Origin: Schaedlerella arabinosiphila
GTDB lineage: Bacteria; Bacillota; Clostridia; Lachnospirales; Lachnospiraceae
Length of the DNA: 64,000 bases
Direction: 5' to 3'
Assembly: GCF_003885045.1 (NCBI RefSeq)
Contig: NZ_RHJS01000002.1
Span: 1 to 64,000 of the forward strand
The notes below the pieces were generated by a model. It saw only the letters and a program-made list of their open reading frames with translations. It had not been told where the DNA came from and did not search any database. The position numbers were made by a program, and so were the translations under genes. Shown piece by piece: positions 61,934-64,000 of this stretch (the stretch's first letter is position 1; each line of letters starts with the position of its first letter).

Positions 61934-62047
61934 ATGGTGAAAACGGCAGTGCGGGACAAAAAGCAGACGCGGATGGAGCGATACAAAAGGAAGAGAGAGG
62001 ACGATACAAATGAGAAGGACGGACCGGGAAGTAAAAGATGTGGATGA
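61934..62047 (+). CDS. Possible 37-codon basic leader peptide
   Basis: AAGGAG lies six bases before this ATG. The product is very basic (VRDKKQTRMERYKRKRE) and its frame runs past the start of the Nim-like gene, overlapping it by 38 bases, which could couple translation. No homology is recognised, and it may be a chance frame. Confidence 0.3.
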   Translation: MVKTAVRDKKQTRMERYKRKREDDTNEKDGPGSKRCG

Positions 62048-62486
62048 AATGATCGGGATCATGAAGAGATGTGACGTGTGCAGATTGGCGCTGAACGATG
62101 GCGGCTATCCGTATATCCTCCCTTTGAATTTTGGTTTGAAGGCGCAGGACGGAAAGGTGACTCTGTATTTTCACGGAGCGGAGAAAGGAAAAAAATACGA
62201 ACTGCTTGCAAAAGACAGCCGCGCTTCCTTTGAGATGGACTGCTCACACCGGCTGGTGTCCTCTGAGGAGAACGGGCAGTGTACGATGGAATATGAAAGT
62301 GTGATCGGCAAGGGAAAGGTGGAGATCGTGTCAGAGGAAGAGAAGATGGAAGCGCTGACCATTCTGACAGACCATTATCATGAAACACATTTTGAATTTG
62401 ATACAAGGGCGGTTCCGAAAACGGCGGTGATGAAGCTTGTGGTGGAGGAAATGACCGGAAAACGAAGAGTGAAGGGAGAACATTAA
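62010..62486 (+). CDS. Pyridoxamine 5'-phosphate oxidase-fold (NimA-like) flavoprotein
   Basis: A 158-residue split-barrel FMN protein. MRRTDREVKD at the start and VCRLALNDGGYPYILPLNFG at about residue 23 are typical of the NimA-like group; FHGAEKGKKYELL at about 54 and a mid-protein CSHRLV follow. Relatives include 5-nitroimidazole reductases and flavin reductases; the substrate cannot be told. The GT2 gene begins four bases after its stop. Confidence 0.88.
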   Translation: MRRTDREVKDVDEMIGIMKRCDVCRLALNDGGYPYILPLNFGLKAQDGKVTLYFHGAEKGKKYELLAKDSRASFEMDCSHRLVSSEENGQCTMEYESVIGKGKVEIVSEEEKMEALTILTDHYHETHFEFDTRAVPKTAVMKLVVEEMTGKRRVKGEH

Positions 62487-62489
62487 AGG

Positions 62490-63506
62490 ATGAAGTATAT
62501 AACGTTTGCGATTCCGTGCTACAATTCGGAAGCATATATGGAGAAGGCGATCAATTCGATCCTGCCGGCAGGCGAGGATGTGGAAATTCTGATCGTGAAT
62601 GACGGTTCCTCAGACAGGACGAAAAAGATCGGGAAACAGTATGCAGAACGGTTTCCCTCCATCGTGCGGGTGATCAATAAGGAGAACGGCGGGCATGGCG
62701 ACGCGGTCAACTCCGGGTTGTCCCAGGCTTCGGGAAAATATTTCAAGGTCGTGGACAGCGACGACTGGGTAGACGAGGATTCCCTCATGAAGCTCCTGGA
62801 AGTGATCAAGGGATTTGTCAGCGAAGAGGAAGAAGTGGATATGATCGTCTCCAATTATGTCTATGAAAAAACAGGCGTGGAGCACAAGAAAGTCATCCAT
62901 TACAGAAATGTCCTTCCTCAGAACGAAATCTTCCGCTGGGACGACATCGGCAGCTTTCACCTGGATCAGTATATCCTGATGCATTCGGTCATGTACCGCA
63001 CGGAAATGCTGAAGCTCTGTCAGCTAAAGCTTCCGAAGCATACATTTTATGTGGACAACATTTATGTCTATTATCCGCTTCCGCATGTGCGCAGGCTTTA
63101 TTATCTGGACGTGGATTTTTACCGCTATTTTATCGGCAGGGAGGATCAGTCGGTCAATGAAAAGATCATGATCAGCCGCGTGGATCAGCAGATTTATGTG
63201 ACAAAGAGCATGATATCCATGTATGATCTGCGCCTGATCGGAAGCAAGAAGCTCAGAAAGTATATGATCAATTATCTGGCAATCATGATGACGGTATCTT
63301 CTATATTATGTATCCGCTCCAAAAATGTGGAGAACCTGCAGAAGAAAAAAGAACTGTGGAAATACCTGAGACAGATGGACTACAAAATTTTCCTGAAGAT
63401 CCGTTACGGCATCCTGGGACAGACTATGAACCTGCCGGGCAGATCCGGGAGAAAGGTTTCTTCTATGGCCTACAGCGTGGCGAGAAGACTGATCGGGTTT
63501 AATTGA
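62490..63506 (+). CDS. Glycosyltransferase family 2
   Basis: A 338-residue GT-A enzyme. The nucleotide site FAIPCYNSEAYMEKAINSIL is at about residue 7, VNDGSSDRT at about 36, ENGGHGDAVNSGL at about 68 and the metal motif DSDDW at about 89. No membrane helix is obvious, though the C-terminal part is basic. It adds a sugar to a surface glycan, teichoic acid or lipid; acceptor unknown. It is closely spaced after the flavoprotein gene. Confidence 0.9.
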   Translation: MKYITFAIPCYNSEAYMEKAINSILPAGEDVEILIVNDGSSDRTKKIGKQYAERFPSIVRVINKENGGHGDAVNSGLSQASGKYFKVVDSDDWVDEDSLMKLLEVIKGFVSEEEEVDMIVSNYVYEKTGVEHKKVIHYRNVLPQNEIFRWDDIGSFHLDQYILMHSVMYRTEMLKLCQLKLPKHTFYVDNIYVYYPLPHVRRLYYLDVDFYRYFIGREDQSVNEKIMISRVDQQIYVTKSMISMYDLRLIGSKKLRKYMINYLAIMMTVSSILCIRSKNVENLQKKKELWKYLRQMDYKIFLKIRYGILGQTMNLPGRSGRKVSSMAYSVARRLIGFN

Positions 63507-63626
63507 CGCTTCGGTGGGCCTGATTTTAGAAAGGCGATAGAAAATCCTGGTTTTAGAAGTATATTTTTCCAGCCTGGGGACAGACTATTTATCGAAAGAT
63601 ATAGAAAAAGAAAGGGAGTTTGTTCT

Positions 63627-64000
63627 ATGGCTGTTAATTTCAAGGAAAGCAAGACAAAAGAAAACCTGATGCGGGCGTTTGCCGGGGAAAGCCAGGCGAG
63701 GAACCGCTACACGATCGGGGCAGAAAAGGCGCGGCAGATGAAAATGTATTCCATCGCGGATATTTTTGTATACACGGCAGATCAGGAGCGCGCCCATGCG
63801 GAGCGGTACTATGAACTGCTGAAAAGCCTTTCTGGGGATACCATATTTATTGACGGCGGATATCCTGTGGACCAGCAGGAAAGCCTGGCGCAGTTGATCC
63901 GCGCGGCAGAGCACAATGAAAAGGAAGAGGCGGAAAACGTATACCAGGAGTTTTCACGGGTTGCCAAGGAGGAAGGCTTCCTGGAGGCAGCATCCGCGTT
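63627..64000 (+). CDS. Rubrerythrin, 3' end beyond the window
   Basis: The first 124 residues of a non-haem di-iron protein that reduces hydrogen peroxide in anaerobes. The ferritin-like iron ligands can be seen in FAGESQARNRY (Glu about 20) and DQERAHAERYYE (about 53-56), with EHNEKEEAENVYQEF at about 96. The C-terminal rubredoxin domain is cut off by the window edge. AAAGGGAG precedes the ATG. Confidence 0.93.
   Translation, partial: MAVNFKESKTKENLMRAFAGESQARNRYTIGAEKARQMKMYSIADIFVYTADQERAHAERYYELLKSLSGDTIFIDGGYPVDQQESLAQLIRAAEHNEKEEAENVYQEFSRVAKEEGFLEAASA

Noticed and set aside
1..64000. CRISPR array, rRNA operon, prophage or complete insertion sequence
   Set aside because: No regularly spaced repeats, no 16S/23S-like sequence, and no transposase, integrase or phage structural gene was found on reading the predicted proteins.

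Overview
The window looks like chromosome of a gut Clostridia bacterium, most likely family Lachnospiraceae. The reasons are AGGAGG-type ribosome sites with frequent TTG and GTG starts, a tryptophan T-box, a PurO-type IMP cyclohydrolase beside a stand-alone AICAR formyltransferase, a TsaB-RimI fusion, paralogous AAA/PD-(D/E)XK genes, HAAS-domain membrane proteins and tRNA genes without encoded CCA. All family assignments come from reading the sequence; no database search was possible.

Layout. 1-4490: sugar locus (5'-truncated ABC permease, ADP-dependent sugar kinase family, class II aldolase, RpiR regulator, D-lyxose isomerase family). 4692-6611: last two steps of IMP synthesis. 6633-11647: t6A and tRNA-maturation cluster (tsaE, tsaB-rimI, zinc-motif protein, rnz, tsaD), then ispD. 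11906-30064: an accessory-looking stretch with a HelD-type helicase, a 1,511-residue SF1 helicase ending in a HEPN-like RX4H motif, an AlbA/Schlafen-like ATPase-fold protein, two WYL regulators (one frameshifted), a WYL remnant, and two AAA/PD-(D/E)XK genes on either side of tex. 30144-33756: alanine/sodium symporter, hisH, hisF, ung. 33795-35697: Trp T-box and trpB2. 35793-42393: tetrapyrrole operon (sirC, hemB, hemL, hemA, hemC-cobA-hemD fusion) aimed at precorrin-2, i.e. siroheme or cobalamin. 42549-43325: secreted cell-wall hydrolase. 43345-49361: AraC regulator divergent from a sulfatase and a complete carbohydrate ABC importer. 49526-53480: MacB-like ABC exporter with a secreted CARDB-like partner. 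53602-60204: mixed housekeeping genes (PTS-IIC-like, small alarmone synthetase, HAAS protein, rRNA methyltransferase, rdgB, yfcE), a likely orphan small RNA and a 30-residue membrane protein. 60765-61547: seven-tRNA operon on the minus strand. 61854-64000: Nim-like flavoprotein, GT2 glycosyltransferase and the start of rubrerythrin.

The strongest candidate for an under-described system is the helicase-HEPN protein with its AlbA-like, WYL and nuclease neighbours (14250-25893). Its shape resembles single-protein HEPN-helicase phage defences, but function is inferred. Next are an apparent minus-strand small RNA with an anti-Shine-Dalgarno segment (56037-56205), a sulfatase without signal peptide coupled to its own ABC importer, and a sugar pathway built on a lyxose-isomerase-like enzyme and an ADP-dependent kinase.
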